Origin: Crocodylus rhombifer
Taxonomy: Eukaryota > Chordata > Crocodylia > Crocodylidae
DNA length: 64,000 nucleotides
Assembly: GCA_038503035.1 (NCBI GenBank)
Contig: JAVSML010001068.1
Span: forward strand, 231,591 to 295,590
Reading direction: 5' to 3'
Part shown: positions 34,928-46,713 of the stretch, piece by piece
How positions within the stretch are numbered: position 1 is the first letter of the stretch
Layout of the letters: each line of letters begins with the position of its first letter
Made by a program: the position numbers and the translations under genes
The notes under the pieces: generated by a model
Seen by the model: only the letters and a program-made list of their open reading frames with translations
Databases searched by the model: none
Told to the model about the DNA's origin: nothing

Positions 34928-35330
34928 GGGACCTCAGGAGGTTATCTAATCCAACCTCCTGATCAAAGCAGGACCATCCCCAACTAAATTATTCCAGTCA
35001 GGCCTTTGTCAAGTCAGGCCTTAAAAACCTCCAAGGATGGAGATTCCACAACCTCTGTAGGTAACCTATTCCAGTGCTTCACCACCCTTCTAATAAGAAC
35101 ATTTTTCCAAATATCCAACCTAAACTTCTCTTGCCACAATTTGAGAGCATCGCTCCTCGTTCTGTTATCTACCACATTGAAAAGTCTAGCTCCATCTTCT
35201 TTAGAACCCCACTTCCGGTAGTTAAGGCCTTCTATCAAATTTCCCCTCAGTCTTCTCTTTTGCAAACTAAATAAGCCCAGTTCCCTTATGTACAATCTTA
35301 GCTTTGGGAAACATGTTCTCAAACATGTCT
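34928..35330 (-). pseudogene. Older CR1 LINE 3' fragment
   Basis: The plus strand reads GGGACCTCAGGAGGTTATCT and TCCAACCTCCTGATCAAAGC, the reverse complement of a CR1 3' UTR of a different, older subfamily than the neighbouring copies. The frame 35424-35014 includes LGLFSLQKRRLRG, the FRLDIWKNVLIRRVVKHWNR C-terminal block and EVVESPSLEVFKA; homology runs up to about 35330. It is directly abutted by the 5' end of the long CR1 at 34927, suggesting that the younger element landed in or beside it. Confidence 0.88.
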
Positions 35331-36456
35331 TTGCATCCTGCAGTCCAAAGGGATCAGAAGAGAATAAACTCATTAATGAGTAAAGAGCATGAAGCACAAT
35401 CTTTGTTATGCATTTCATTGTCATTTAGCACACATAAATGTGCAGTACCACCTTATGATGCAGAGTGATAAATGGAATAAATCATACTAAGAAAACATTT
35501 TTAGGACATCAATCACTATTGTATTTATAATTTAATTTTAATAAGCACGTGTTAATGGGGAACTAGAGAGACCTGATCACTGGAAAACATCCATACTTAA
35601 TTGACAATATCTAAAAGGCATCATTTATGGTTTATTTATCCCATTCATGTGCTTTAGTAATTGCTACTAAGTGATACTAACTGCTCAATTCTCTGCAGTA
35701 GTCCTTACAAACGTACAATCACAGGACTGAAATTTTGTAAATGCACATTTAAAAGTGCACATTCACATTTGTCATAACACAGCTTGGGCACATCCATCTA
35801 TCAGTACATTTTTGTAGGTCCTAACTTTTACACAAGCACAGTCTCATAATAACTACTTATAATCACTAAAACCAATAAAACACTATTCGCCAAATTCATT
35901 AGTCAGTTAAAGTTTCTGCTTTTCATAGTCTAATTTATTCATTGACTTAGCTTGCTCATATTCAGTGAGCTCTAACAAGTTTTGTTACTAACTAAACAAA
36001 TAACAACACAGAGCCAGTTTTAACGCCTCTTTCATTAATCGCCCATTCTGAAGCTATCAAGTGCAAGTATCCATTTTATGGCTCTAAGAATTACAGCAGA
36101 ATAAAAGAGTATAAACATAGATGCACAGAAAAATCAGACCCCCGGTATGTATCCATATTATATTCTTCTGCTAAATATTATCCTATGGGGATGGTACCAC
36201 ACTGCTTTGAATCATAAAAGTATGAAATGGCTGAGAAACATGCAAATAGCTAATAGGCATAGATCCTATTAATGAACCCACAGGTAGGCTTGGCAGTAGG
36301 AACTAGGAAGTAGCAGACCTTGGTGAACTTCAGGTCTACAGGTTATTACTGTGCAGCCATGCATTAATAATGCACATGTGGCACTTTGTGCACATCCTGT
36401 ACTGTTATTTACCTTGTTTTTAAAGCTCTCATTGGAAGAGCCCTTTGTATTTTACA
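35331..36456. other. Non-genic AT-rich stretch
   Basis: No gene or repeat recognised. Confidence 0.5.
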
Positions 36457-37345
36457 CTGTGAGGGAGGGAAGGAGCCGGCGGACGCCGAAACTCCTTTCC
36501 CCGGTGCAGTCGCCGTGCAACACCCCTCCCCAACCCTGAGTATGGGGCGTGAACCTACCTCTTGCAGGTGTAGGGAGGAAGGAGGGGCCCGGACAGAGAG
36601 GGCCAGTATAAATGAGACGCCGGCGCTAAACGAAGCCCCGGCGGAACCGAAAGAGTCCGGCAGGGAGATGGACGCTGGCAGGAGCTCATGCGGGCAGATG
36701 CGCGCCATCCAGTACCACGGCTGCACCTTTTGGAGCAAGGGTAAGCCCCTCACGGGGTTCGTGAACACAGGCGGAGAGCCCAACAAGCTAAAGGACTAAT
36801 TTAGTTGGCCGGGAGTGGCTGGCACCCAACAGGCGCATATACCGTAAAGCCCTTAATAAGGGGGTACTCAGATGGTGAATTCACTGTGGCAGCAGTAAGG
36901 GGTCGAGCGATCTCACAGAGCCCTAAGGAGAATTGAAGAACCCCCTTTGGGAGAAACCAGGGAAAGAGCGGTGGACTCTGCTGAGGTCTGGAGTGAGAGT
37001 CCAAGCTCTGGCGTGCCAGTTCGGCGCTGTGTTTGTGTTGTTCTTCTGTATTTTGCTGTGGATTAGTCCGAGAGACAAAGATCAGACGACGTGACAGACT
37101 CATAAGCGGTGGTCACGTGCCCGGTGGTACGGGCAAGGGTGTAGGGGTGGCAGAGCCCTCAACGTGGGACCCTGAGAGGCAAGGAGTCTCACTTTTGGAC
37201 TGACGTGTCAGACAATATAACTGAACCAGATTACCAAAGTCATGGCAGTCAAGTTGGACGTGTGCAACCCACAGGTGAGCAACCCTTAATCCCAAGAAGC
37301 AGTCCCCAACATAGGGAGACCGGGGTGACCCCGGAACCACGACTC
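36457..37345 (+). other. Isolated CpG-rich block: possible LTR/leader or promoter plus first exon
   Basis: CpG dinucleotides are abundant here and rare in both flanks. A TATA box (TATAAAT, 36607-36613) precedes an ATG-initiated frame (ATG at 36542; a second ATG at 36668) reading through MDAGRSSCGQMRAIQYHGCT and then FWSKG. The reading reaches a splice-donor-like AGG|GTAAGC at 36741 and a stop at 36799 if unspliced. I do not recognise the peptide. Beyond it, TGGCACCCAAC (36819-36829) and TGGCAGAGCCCTCAACGTGGG (from 37148, in part) resemble retroviral lysine-tRNA primer sites, and TTAATAAGG lies at 36849. It may be a young retroviral LTR with its leader, or a real CpG-island promoter and first exon. 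Undecided. Confidence 0.4.
36607..36613 (+). promoter_or_regulatory. TATA box in the CpG-rich block
   Basis: TATAAAT with GC-rich flanks, upstream of the second ATG of the frame; compatible with a cellular or LTR promoter. Confidence 0.4.
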
Positions 37346-38335
37346 CACATACTTGAATAGGCATCAGTGTAACAGCACTCTGGATTCCCATTGCTTGTAA
37401 CCCAGAACTAATCCAGCTGCTACTTGTCCCACTACTCAATTTGAAGTCAGTGGCAAAACTGAAAGACTGGCTCCTGAAATTTTGTTTTCTTTGAGAAGAA
37501 GCTGAAAATTCTTATATCAGCAAATATAAAAGCAATCACTCTTATGGATCATTCATGATAAATACTGTAAGATATTTGGGAAAGTATAAGTAGCTAGCTC
37601 TGTGAATAATTTAATAATAATTTAAATAATTTTAAAAACACATTTTTTTACCTGCAAGTGTGGTGCTACAAAGTGCTTCTCTAGTTTTCTGATACATCAT
37701 AAATTCTTCTCAATATACAAATGAAACCCAAAAAGTATCTAACTTTTTAAAAACAAATGAAAAGGACAGGTCTCTTCATAGGCATCTGAGCTTCAGTTTG
37801 TGCAAAATGACATCATTCAATCTGTACAATTTGCCTTGAATGCTCCACATACATGTAAAGTACATCCTGGTTCCAGTTGGCCATGACAGGGAGCTATTGA
37901 GAAATGAGGAAGAAGCATTTAAAACTGTTCAATCATTATTTTTTCCATTATATTGGATAATAAAAAGGATTATGATTTCCTCTGAAAAAATTTCTGTATT
38001 GAAGACCATTTCTTTGATGAACCCTGACCATGTTTTGTTAACATGAAAAGGAACTCATGCATTCATTCACATATGGAATATCTGATACCTCATTTTTTAA
38101 AAAGAAAGGAATGAAATTGTCCCTAGCGTGTTAGGAATAGATCATTCAGAAGTGGTAGGAACCACTGATATGGCAACATTTTTCTGTTTCAATTACCTCA
38201 ATTTTAAACATATTTGAATAGAGCTCTGTATCCTTCCTTTGCTTTTTATAATAACCAGTGAAACGTTAGAGCAGCCCTGCAATAGAGATGGGTTATTTCT
38301 ACTAGGAGAAAAAGTTAAGCATCATATTGGGCTGC
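37346..38335. other. Non-genic AT-rich stretch
   Basis: No gene recognised. Confidence 0.5.
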
Positions 38336-38343
38336 ATTATTAA

Positions 38344-38596
38344 ACAGGGATCCCAGTTTTCTCCGATTTAAAAAAACCCCTCAATTTTCGATTAAAAAAA
38401 AGGTAACCCCAAATCCACATTTTCCCATGATTGAAATGAAACATCACTAATATATAGATAGGTAGACAGATAGATAGTGATGTTTCCTTTTAATCATGGA
38501 AAAATGTGGATTTGGGGTTACTTTTTTAAACTAAAAATTGGGGGTTTAAAAAAAAAAAAAAAAAAGGAAAAAAATCAGAGAAAACCAGGATCCCTA
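38344..38596. mobile_element. hAT-type MITE, long terminal inverted repeats
   Basis: A 253-bp fold-back element. The left arm (ACAGGGATCCCAGTTTTCTC through GGTAACCCCAAATCCACATT to AACATCAC) and the right arm (GTGATGTTTCC to AAAACCAGGATCCCTA) pair over about 100-115 bp around a short GATA/GTAGA-repeat spacer. It is bracketed by a perfect 8-bp direct repeat ATTATTAA (38336-38343 and 38597-38604). CAGGG-type ends and 8-bp target duplications are hAT hallmarks. An A run has expanded in the right arm. Non-coding. Confidence 0.88.
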
Positions 38597-38604
38597 ATTA
38601 TTAA

Positions 38605-40024
38605 GGATCCCCGATTATTAAATCATTCCAGGATCAATCCTCACTACAATGATGAAATAGGTCTAACCTTATCGGAATTGTCAGGGATGACAAATTATTA
38701 TGAGCTTTGTTAGCTGACCGCAGAGGATCAGTTGAATGAAGTTATCTGGAAGCTCTGTTCCTACCACAGATTTTCCCTGGTGGAGCTGATAGTGTAGACT
38801 GCTCTGAACATTTGAAAAGACTAGATTGAATTCTCAATAGAAAACCACATAAGGGCACCAGCTGTGCATTGACAGATTGGTGAAATGTGCAGTCTGTGAG
38901 CCATGCAGGCATTTTGTTAGATATATGAAAATCTGTTGCTGAAGAGCAGGAGATTGCACTCAGAGCATACAGCCAACAAACCACACTTGCAAATTACTTA
39001 TTTTCTGCAGAGACTCATTCTAGAGTTGTGGGGCAACAAGGAGGTGGTAAAAGATTCGCAGAATTGAGTTATCCTGAAGAGAGTTCATAGAGATTTTTAA
39101 AAACAAGGAAGGTAAGTCAAAAAATTGGCTTATGAAGTGAGTGGGGAGTTGGTAGGACTGTTTGTTGTGCTCATTTTTCTTTCTGGGTGAGAAGGAACAG
39201 CACTTGCTGTATATCTGTAGACCAAGAATTTACAGAGATCACTCAGAAGAAAGCTGTGATAGCGAGGTGAACATTTCATCATAAGCAGATATGTCACCAT
39301 AGGCAATGGTTTTCATGGACATTGTTGTGCAAGTGGCAACATGGACATTTTCAGAGAAAGGAGCTCTGAAACAATCAGGAAAGAATAACATCAAGGTAAC
39401 TGTAGGGGCAACAGTGCCGCGAGATAGGAAGGAGAGAGAAAATATCTGACTTTCGGTATAATAGCAAAGCTCAAGTTGTCTTATACTGTCTGTGCACTGA
39501 GCTGTGGCCCATCCACAAATAAGCATTTATTTTAGTATGACAAGTGCATGGTAGGTAGGTAGGAAGGAAGGGTGGACACCAAACAAAATATATCCTAAGG
39601 CTTGTGTATAGATTGAAAAGAAGCCTTGTAATGATATTCCAAACACACTCAAGAAAGTAGTTTGGTACCTAGAACAGGACTTAGGCAGACTTGAGGAGTC
39701 TAAGTCTGAAACTGCAATACAAAAAATACTTGTATTGGCATCTATCTTGTCCCTTCTCCAATGCTTCTTTTGAAACTAAGCCAATTCATATTACATTTAA
39801 CAATCTTTGGATAAAATGGATGAAGAACAGTAGGCAAGTTTCTGTCCCATTGGGAACAGGCAGCAGACTAAATTCCAGGACCTGCTCCCTTCAGGAGGAG
39901 AAGCCATCTCATTAAATTATACACTCTCAAACTTGTTCTGTTTTTCCTGGCCCCACATATCTCCTTTTCTTTGCTATTCAGGGTGCTAACTTCAAAGGAG
40001 AGCTGGACAAAGGTCAGGACAATG
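38605..40024. other. Non-genic stretch
   Basis: No gene recognised; short GGTA/GGAA run at 39549-39570. Confidence 0.5.
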
Positions 40025-40150
40025 CCTGACCTGTGGCACAGCAGTTAGAACTCTATGCTTTGAAGTCAGAGAGACCCTGGGACACTGGTAGCCCAGTTCC
40101 TGGGCGAGTACCTGAACCCCTGAGCAAATGGGGTGAAAGCATGAGAGTAC
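40025..40150 (+). mobile_element. tRNA-derived SINE relic
   Basis: TGGCACAGCAGTTAGAACTC resembles RNA polymerase III box A. It is followed by AAGTCAGAGAGACCCTGGGA and CCCAGTTCCTGGGCGAG. Strongly diverged tRNA-like head. Confidence 0.45.
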
Positions 40151-43100
40151 TGCCAGCTATCTCCTTATCTTCAATTTTCATTCAGCTATAACTTTTGTAA
40201 TTTATATATGTGCACAGCCACGTTGCTGCCCAGCCAGTGCATAGCCTATTGAGCTTGAACAGTAGCCATGTTGATTATTATGCATCCACGCTGCATGTGG
40301 AATAGGATCACAAACTGTATGCAAGTGCCAAAAAGCAGTTATGCAGCTGGGTAATAGAATTGGGCTGAAGTGCTCTACTCCTGGTTTTGAATTCTACTTT
40401 GTTTGTTGGGTGCCTAAATTTTAGGCATTTACAGCAGCTAGCTTGTAGGCCACTAAAGTTCATTTTTGTATCTACCCCATAGTTCCATGTTTTCTCCCTT
40501 TTTATGTTCCTCCCCTTCCCAAAGCAAACTGACTTGACTGCTTTGTTTTTAAGCAAACTGACTTGACTGCTTTTGTTTTCCCACCAAGAGTTTAAATTTA
40601 CATTTTACCTACAATATATCAAGAACAGCTTCAAAATATTTGTGAAGCCTTCACTGGTTAACCTGAAAAGAAAAAGTCATATTTCTTAAGTCATAATTTC
40701 AGTATGAGGCTGCCTGTTTCTGGCATAATTTAAATTTTCATTTAGTGTGACAGCACTTGGTCATAGTCTTGTTTAATTTACTTTCAATTAGTCTATTATT
40801 ATAATTATATTCTACCAGAACTATTGGATTATGTCACAGTTGGATAAATTGAAGGGTCTATGTTACCTTATATTTTGTCCTGCTTTTGAATAAAATGTAA
40901 ATCTCTTCCTTTGTTCATTCTAGAAATACAAGTAAATTACTTTGGCAGTAAAACACATCAAAGCATCCTCACAAGAAGGACAATCATTCTTCTAGCTTTG
41001 ACTGTAACACTTCAGACAGTTCATAAGGTGCTTGCTGAAGCTTGTTTGATGCTCCCTCATCCATCATCCACTTCATGTTCAGGTTTCATAATTTGATGCA
41101 ATTTGTCAATAGAAATGTAGGGTGTGAAGGTGAGCTAATACAGTGCGATATAGCTATTGGCCTTGCCTTGTTTTGACTGATGAACAAAAGGCAGAAACTA
41201 GTATTAGAATTAAAATACAGAAAATGGCACCACTTAGCCATAAATCTATGAACCTGTTTTGTAGGTTGTCTCCCCTGCTCTTACACAGTTTTATATTAGT
41301 TTTCCATATAATTAACAGCCTTATAAAACTAGTTTTCCTCATGAATACAATGGAAGCTTCAGAAATATTGTAATCAGATGCTTTCTACAGAGCAAGGTGA
41401 TGTTATTAGCCCAAGAGAGTTTCACCTTTGCAAAATCTAAGTTTGTAAAGTTCTAGCTAATTTAACATGGATTTTGAATCCCAAATATCTTGCTCAGTTT
41501 TCTGTAAGTACAGACACCATTTTCCCAAAGTAAAACTCAAAGAAATTTGTGTGAGACAGAGGATGTGCAAGCACAGAACAGTAAAGCCTGCTTAAAGGAA
41601 TGAATGCCAAAAGGTATGGATATATTATAAGAATTATGGCTTGAATTTTCACAGGAACCTAAGTTAAAAAGTCACCTTCAATAGTACCTAGCTTGTATAA
41701 CAAATCACACACCACCCACTTAAAATATTTATTATAAAAAGACATTTAGGGTTCGATTTCCAAACCAGACCTCAGCTGTAGAAGGAACAGTTATGTCCTT
41801 GCAATGAACTGTGGCCACGTTTTCAATCCACGATACAAGTCCAAAAGAATCTTAAAAAGCCTGTCAGTGTAAAATTAGACCTCTACAAAGAGATTCTTGA
41901 ATATGAAGACACCAAACAGAGGAATTTAGTGCTCAATAAAGTTCCATCTTACCAAAAGACAAAATACAATAGATTTGCTGAGATGATCAGATATAAATTA
42001 AGGTGCATTGGACCTCTCAGAATTGGTTAATTTAGAAAGTGGTTAGGATGATCAGGATAGATCAGCCAGGGAGTTTGTTCTGGTCATTCAGCATAATCCC
42101 TCTGACTAGACTGCTAGTTGGGTATTTTAATCTCCTGATGGCCAGTTTGGGGACTTGCAAAATTTCTATCCATCTCATCCTATTCCATTCAATTATTGAT
42201 TCAACACATTTGGTTTGGGCTACTTCTTCACGCAGGTGCATACCTAAGTGCACTCACTTAAGAAACATAGTTCAAATTGGGGATGCACATATATAATCTA
42301 AATTGCTTTCATGCAGCCCTGATTCATGCAAGCTGATTGCAGGATTTCCATGATTTAAATCAATTGCCTGAAAACAAAAGGACATTTTCAAAATAATCTC
42401 TGAAACAGCCTGATAGCAACCTAGCCACCCACTTCTATGGGACCAGTATTAAGTCTTTGTTTTTTGATGCCCCAATAAAAGCACTAGACTTATTTTCTTA
42501 TGCAAGTGCTAAGATCACTAGGACCTTCTTGAGGGGAAAAGGAAGTCAGGAAAGGGACTTAAGTGAATATTTCATTATAACTGTTACTGAGCTCTTTGAA
42601 TGGCATTCTGTTAAATTAATAGACCTGCTGAAAAATGCTATGTAATAGTTAAATATTACATATAGTTAAGCCTATTAAATATTAAGTACATCAGTTAATC
42701 CAGAAACCTAAAATAATAGTCTTTCTGCAAAAAAAAAAAACTTACTCCATATGTTACTTGCAATATCTATTTTACCAGTTTAAAATATTTTTTATATAAT
42801 ACTGATACCTAATTTAGTTTTCTTTTATTAGACTACTCCACCAGGACCAGTTCAAAGTTGTAACAGTATCCTGTACTTTCATTACTTGCTGCTAAAGCAT
42901 GGACATTTGATCTAATGAAAATGAGCATCTCTCATTATCCAAGGAATTAGCTTTTGGAACATATAACATGCCAAAGACAGTGATATCATTCATATTTAAT
43001 TGCTTTTCTTGGATTTAAAATGAAAACAACATCTGCCTGTTTGGTAAAGAACATTTCACTTTGAACCAGGCTTGGCTACAACTTTCAACAATTAGTGAAC

Positions 43101-43324
43101 TTTGCAGCAAGAGAAAAAAAATACTTTTTGGTATACAATTATTTCCAGTTTTATAACTCTCCGCTCTAAATGACAGCAAAGGTACGACATCATGTTAGTG
43201 ATTCTAAAACCTTAGCACTCAAGCAAACTATGACCCTCATCCTGATTTAAAATACTTTTGCAACTGAATCTTTACCAATATTTATTCATGAATACAGGTA
43301 ATGTGTAGTATGCTGACCAGAACT
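40151..43324. other. Non-genic stretch
   Basis: About 3.2 kb of AT-rich DNA. No domain in any open frame (all under 90 codons). Contains a 27-bp tandem duplication at about 40523-40577 and an A run at 42730. Confidence 0.55.
40523..40577. repeat. 27-bp direct tandem duplication
   Basis: GCAAACTGACTTGACTGCTT occurs at about 40523 and again 27 bp later, each followed by T runs. The two copies are almost identical, so the duplication is recent. Confidence 0.85.
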
Positions 43325-43450
43325 GAAAGCAATGGCTTAATTGGCTGTTTAAGACCTGAAAATTTACTGTAGCCCAGAGTCATAAGTTTGAGCCCCAGCA
43401 GAATCATTTCAGAACTTGGAAGATAAAACAAAGTCTGGATCTGTGTCTGT
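43325..43450 (+). mobile_element. Possible tRNA-SINE relic
   Basis: AATGGCTTAATTGGCTGTTT (box-A-like) is followed by CATAAGTTTGAGCCCCAGC (box-B-like) about 55 bp later. Very diverged. Confidence 0.3.
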
Positions 43451-43699
43451 ATTCTTGACTAAAAAATCTTCTTTCTTCATTGTTATGTAGTGAATGGGTT
43501 ATATGTTTGACTGCTGGCTACCCACCCAAAGCTAGCTGCATCTCACTAGTGTTGGTCTGATTTTCAAGGGCCTTGTGAGATTTAACAACCTCACAAACTA
43601 AGGAGAGTTCCAGGTACTCTGCCACTTGAAGACTGATCAACAGTTGTGCAGAACTTGAGAATGAAAGTGGCTAAGTGTGGAATATTGAATTATTATGAT

Positions 43700-44817
43700 T
43701 GTCATGGAGTGGGGCCTAGGAGACGCTGTGATCTCTCTAGCGCCCCCTACAGTGCCAAGTAGACGATCCAGCACCCTCTTTATCGCCCGCCATGTCTTGT
43801 TGTTATATGGTTTTAGAAGGGAGGCTGCCTCTTGTTGCCTTGGACACGGTGCTAGGATTGTCTGGGCTCCTGCTCTGTACAGAGTGACGTGGTACACCCC
43901 AGCCTTATGGGCTATGCGTGCCTCCTACCTCCCCTTTAGCACGCCCCAAGCCTCACAGATCTTCTGGACGTTATCCTGCCAACATACCTTCCCTAGAGGC
44001 CTTCTCTAAAGGCCTCCGCCCGAATGTTCACTCTTACCGGGCTCGCCTCTCTCAGTGTGCGCCCACTCCGGGGGCCTGCCTCCCATCTCTCCTGTGGTTA
44101 TCCGCATTCAGACTTGTGCCTCATGCTTCCTGCGGTCACTTGCACTCGGGTCTCATCACCCGCACTTCTGACGGTTGGGGCTCAGGTGGCCATAGCTGTG
44201 CCTGGCCCCCTGACCCACCGTCTGGGGTCTTATGCCCTGCTTGGGCTTCTCTCAATAGGGCTCAGGCGGCTGTAGCCTTACCGGGCCCCCTATTCCATAT
44301 GAGTGTGCCCTCACTGGCACCAGGAAACCCCACCCTGTTGGGGTGCTCCTATGAGGCCTCCTTCCACCCCTTATAGCCACACCCGGTCCTCCGGTTCAGC
44401 AATAACACACTAGGGAACATAAAGCCAAAAGCCAACTGGCTATCACTCAAAACAAACCCCCTGGCTAGAACAAAAATGCTGCGCCACTGTGGCTCACTTT
44501 CCAAGCCTCCCTGTCAGGGTTCTCTCCACCCCGTACCATGCTGCAGCCGCTCAGACAGTCAGGCTAGGCTAGGCTAGGCTAGGCTAGGCTAGGCTGCCCT
44601 GCCCTGCCCTGCCCTGCAGCAGAGCTGTTGTTCCATAGGCTGCCAGAGGGGAACTGCCACATAGGCTTCGGCCTGGGCTGTTTATAAAGGCCCGGCCCTG
44701 CCCCCTTCTGGTCACCTGACCAGTGCAGTTGCCCCAGCAACCAGCACCTGCGCTGCCCTGGAGATTGGCAGCTGCCCTTCTCCCTTAGGAACAGGGCACC
44801 TGAGTGCCCCGATGACA
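43700..44817 (-). mobile_element. Solo LTR-like element, 1.1 kb
   Basis: Read on the minus strand it begins TGTCATCGGGGCACTCAGG and ends CTCCATGACA (TG...CA). A TATA box (TTTATAAA) lies at about 44680-44687, some 130 bp inside the 5' end. The element is GC-rich with many CpGs. Flanking ATGAT (43695-43699) and GTGAT (44818-44822) form a 5-bp target duplication with one mismatch. It carries arrays of AGGCT (7 copies) and GCCCT (4 copies). The frame of 152 codons on the plus strand is not a known protein. The same family recurs at 53567-54000. Confidence 0.75.
44561..44615. repeat. Pentanucleotide arrays (AGGCT)7 and (GCCCT)4
   Basis: Seven uninterrupted AGGCT units (44561-44595) are followed directly by four GCCCT units (44596-44615), inside the LTR-like element. 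Likely length-variable. Confidence 0.95.
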
Positions 44818-45459
44818 GTGATTAGAAAGAAAGGGACTGGAATGAAAAAGTGAGAAAAGATACTAAAAAGACATAGAGAATACTATGCAAATACTCTGCA
44901 ATTTATTGTTTGAGATATCATCTGATAACTGGAAATAAGACGGTAATATAGGAAGAGGTTGGAAAGCAAGGCTTTTAGGATTTTTGTTTGTTCTTTAATT
45001 CAATTTTAAAAAGGACTATAACTTAAATTCATTCTGGGTCTATGAGGAGCAGAATTCCCATTCATGAAATTGAATAGTGCTGGCAAATCTGGAGCAGAGT
45101 TCCATAAACTCAGCTTTATAAATCTTAGGGAAAAATATATATTAACTATTGGAAACAAGGCCAAATAATTCTCTACAGTTTCTCTTAGAGGTAATATTCT
45201 ATGATACATTGTAAAAAAACCACCAAGTTCTATGTGTTTTTACAAACTGAATTACAAAGAAGAAAAAATGAATAAATGAAAAACTAAACCCACACATTGC
45301 TGGGGCTAAGCTAATATAACTTCATCAACCAGGAACATTGAAGCTACCATCTATGGGTCAGAGCTAACCTGTGCAGCCCCATCTTTGGAATCCCAGTGCT
45401 GCCCCTGGTTCTCAGAGTTGACCCACGTGCTGCATGCAACACCATACCTCAACTTCTGG
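44818..45459. other. Non-genic stretch
   Basis: No gene recognised. Confidence 0.5.
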
Positions 45460-45613
45460 CAGCCCTGGATGAACTTTTAGTATTGGGCCCCTCTTTGCCA
45501 GAGATAATGATAATAATAATAATAATAATAATTTTAAAATACCATTTTCAGGCCCCTTTTCTGTCTGGGCCCTGAATGGCTGCCCAGTTCACCTTGGCCT
45601 GTATCCAGCCCTG
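45460..45613. mobile_element. Short inverted-repeat element with (ATA)n core
   Basis: Left CAGCCCTGGATGAAC and the reverse complement of the right end, CAGGGCTGGATACAG, give short terminal inverted repeats. The middle holds an (ATA)n run (45506-45531). Possibly a hAT-type MITE; no target duplication visible. Confidence 0.35.
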
Positions 45614-46164
45614 GCAGCATGCATCAGACCAGCCTTACCTGGGCTAGTCCAGGATCCATGCTGCATCCAGTCTAACTCAAACAGTCTAGAACTGGGCAAC
45701 ACACAGAGCCCTCTCTGGCTGTTCTGGGACACTTGCTGCATGTGCAGCAAACTCCACTGTAGGCAACACCACAGGTGCTGGATCCAACAGATAGTAAGGG
45801 AGAAGAAGGGCAGAATCTGTGGCCATCCCATCTACAATGGGAGCTTTTGCAAAGGACTTAATGTCATATTCTGGCATTAGAAACTTTACCACAGTACATC
45901 ACCCAAAGCAGGCAGTGAAACCAACTTGGCTAGTTACAAGGAAACACCCAGAATACTATACTGCTTTTACCAATACACACTTGCACAGAACAACAACACT
46001 GCAGAATTTGTAAAGGAAATTAAAGAGGTAATTAATGAATAATTCACAGTAATTCTGAATTAGTCCTTTTAACCTTGATGGAACTCACAAATTTAGGTAA
46101 CACACTAGGGAGAAAGGATGGGATCCATTTTTGGGGAATTATTAATAGTACCATTTCCCCAACA
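45614..46164. other. Non-genic stretch
   Basis: No gene recognised. Confidence 0.5.
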
Positions 46165-46173
46165 AACATATAT

Positions 46174-46210
<37 letters not shown>

Positions 46211-46218
46211 CACACACC
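46165..46218. repeat. (TATACA)n / (CA)n microsatellite
   Basis: TATATATATA leads into repeated CATATA units and ends in CACACACACC. Confidence 0.95.
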
Positions 46219-46255
46219 CTACTCATCATGTACTGAAAGAGCAAAGAGTCATTCC

Positions 46256-46530
46256 TCCCATAAGAAAAAAAGTTAGTACTTTTGTTTTGTTCCCTAGGTA
46301 TCCCTGACTCACGTGATTGGAACCAAGTGATGGAGCAGCTTGATCAGATCTTGAAACCAGCAGGAGTCTCTTGGAAGCAGATGAGCAATCAGGCTGGTAT
46401 ATCCCAAGAATGGAGGCTTTTCGTTCTTCCTTCTTTGGATGCCTTTTCATGGAAGAGAGAGGCCATTGCTTTAGGTGTTGCTGATGAGTCAGGAAAGAAC
46501 CTTCTTCTTCTACACGGTCTCATAGTCTAG
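46256..46530 (+). other. Unassigned 82-codon frame after an acceptor-like site
   Basis: TTTTGTTTTGTTCCCTAG at about 46283-46300 is a good splice acceptor by pattern. The following frame (GIPDSRDWNQVMEQLDQILK, then PAGVSWKQMSNQAGISQEWR) is open to 46530. I do not recognise the sequence, and no matching donor or partner exon was found. Chance is plausible at this length. Confidence 0.2.
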
Positions 46531-46670
46531 ATCTTTGTGGGAACAATTTTCACTGAATCTTCCTATGGGATCATTTTGGTAGTTCTAGGGTCAATTATAA
46601 GGTTCATGACTGTATGTATTAAACCTGTCGCAATCCTCTTGCAGTTAGACAGCTTTAGGTCTTTGTCACA

Positions 46671-46713
46671 ATGAAAGGTCTTACATGGCAGACTATGAAA
46701 GGTCTTACATGGA
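46671..46713. repeat. 24-bp tandem duplication
   Basis: ATGAAAGGTCTTACATGG occurs twice, 24 bp apart, without visible mismatches in the shared 18 bases. Confidence 0.85.

Noticed and set aside
43918..44376. 152-codon frame in the LTR-like element
   Set aside because: It lies inside a non-coding LTR-like block and runs opposite to the TATA box; no domain.
44561..44615. Pentanucleotide array as a CRISPR-like or regulatory array
   Set aside because: Units are 5 bp and head-to-tail without spacers; it is a simple microsatellite.
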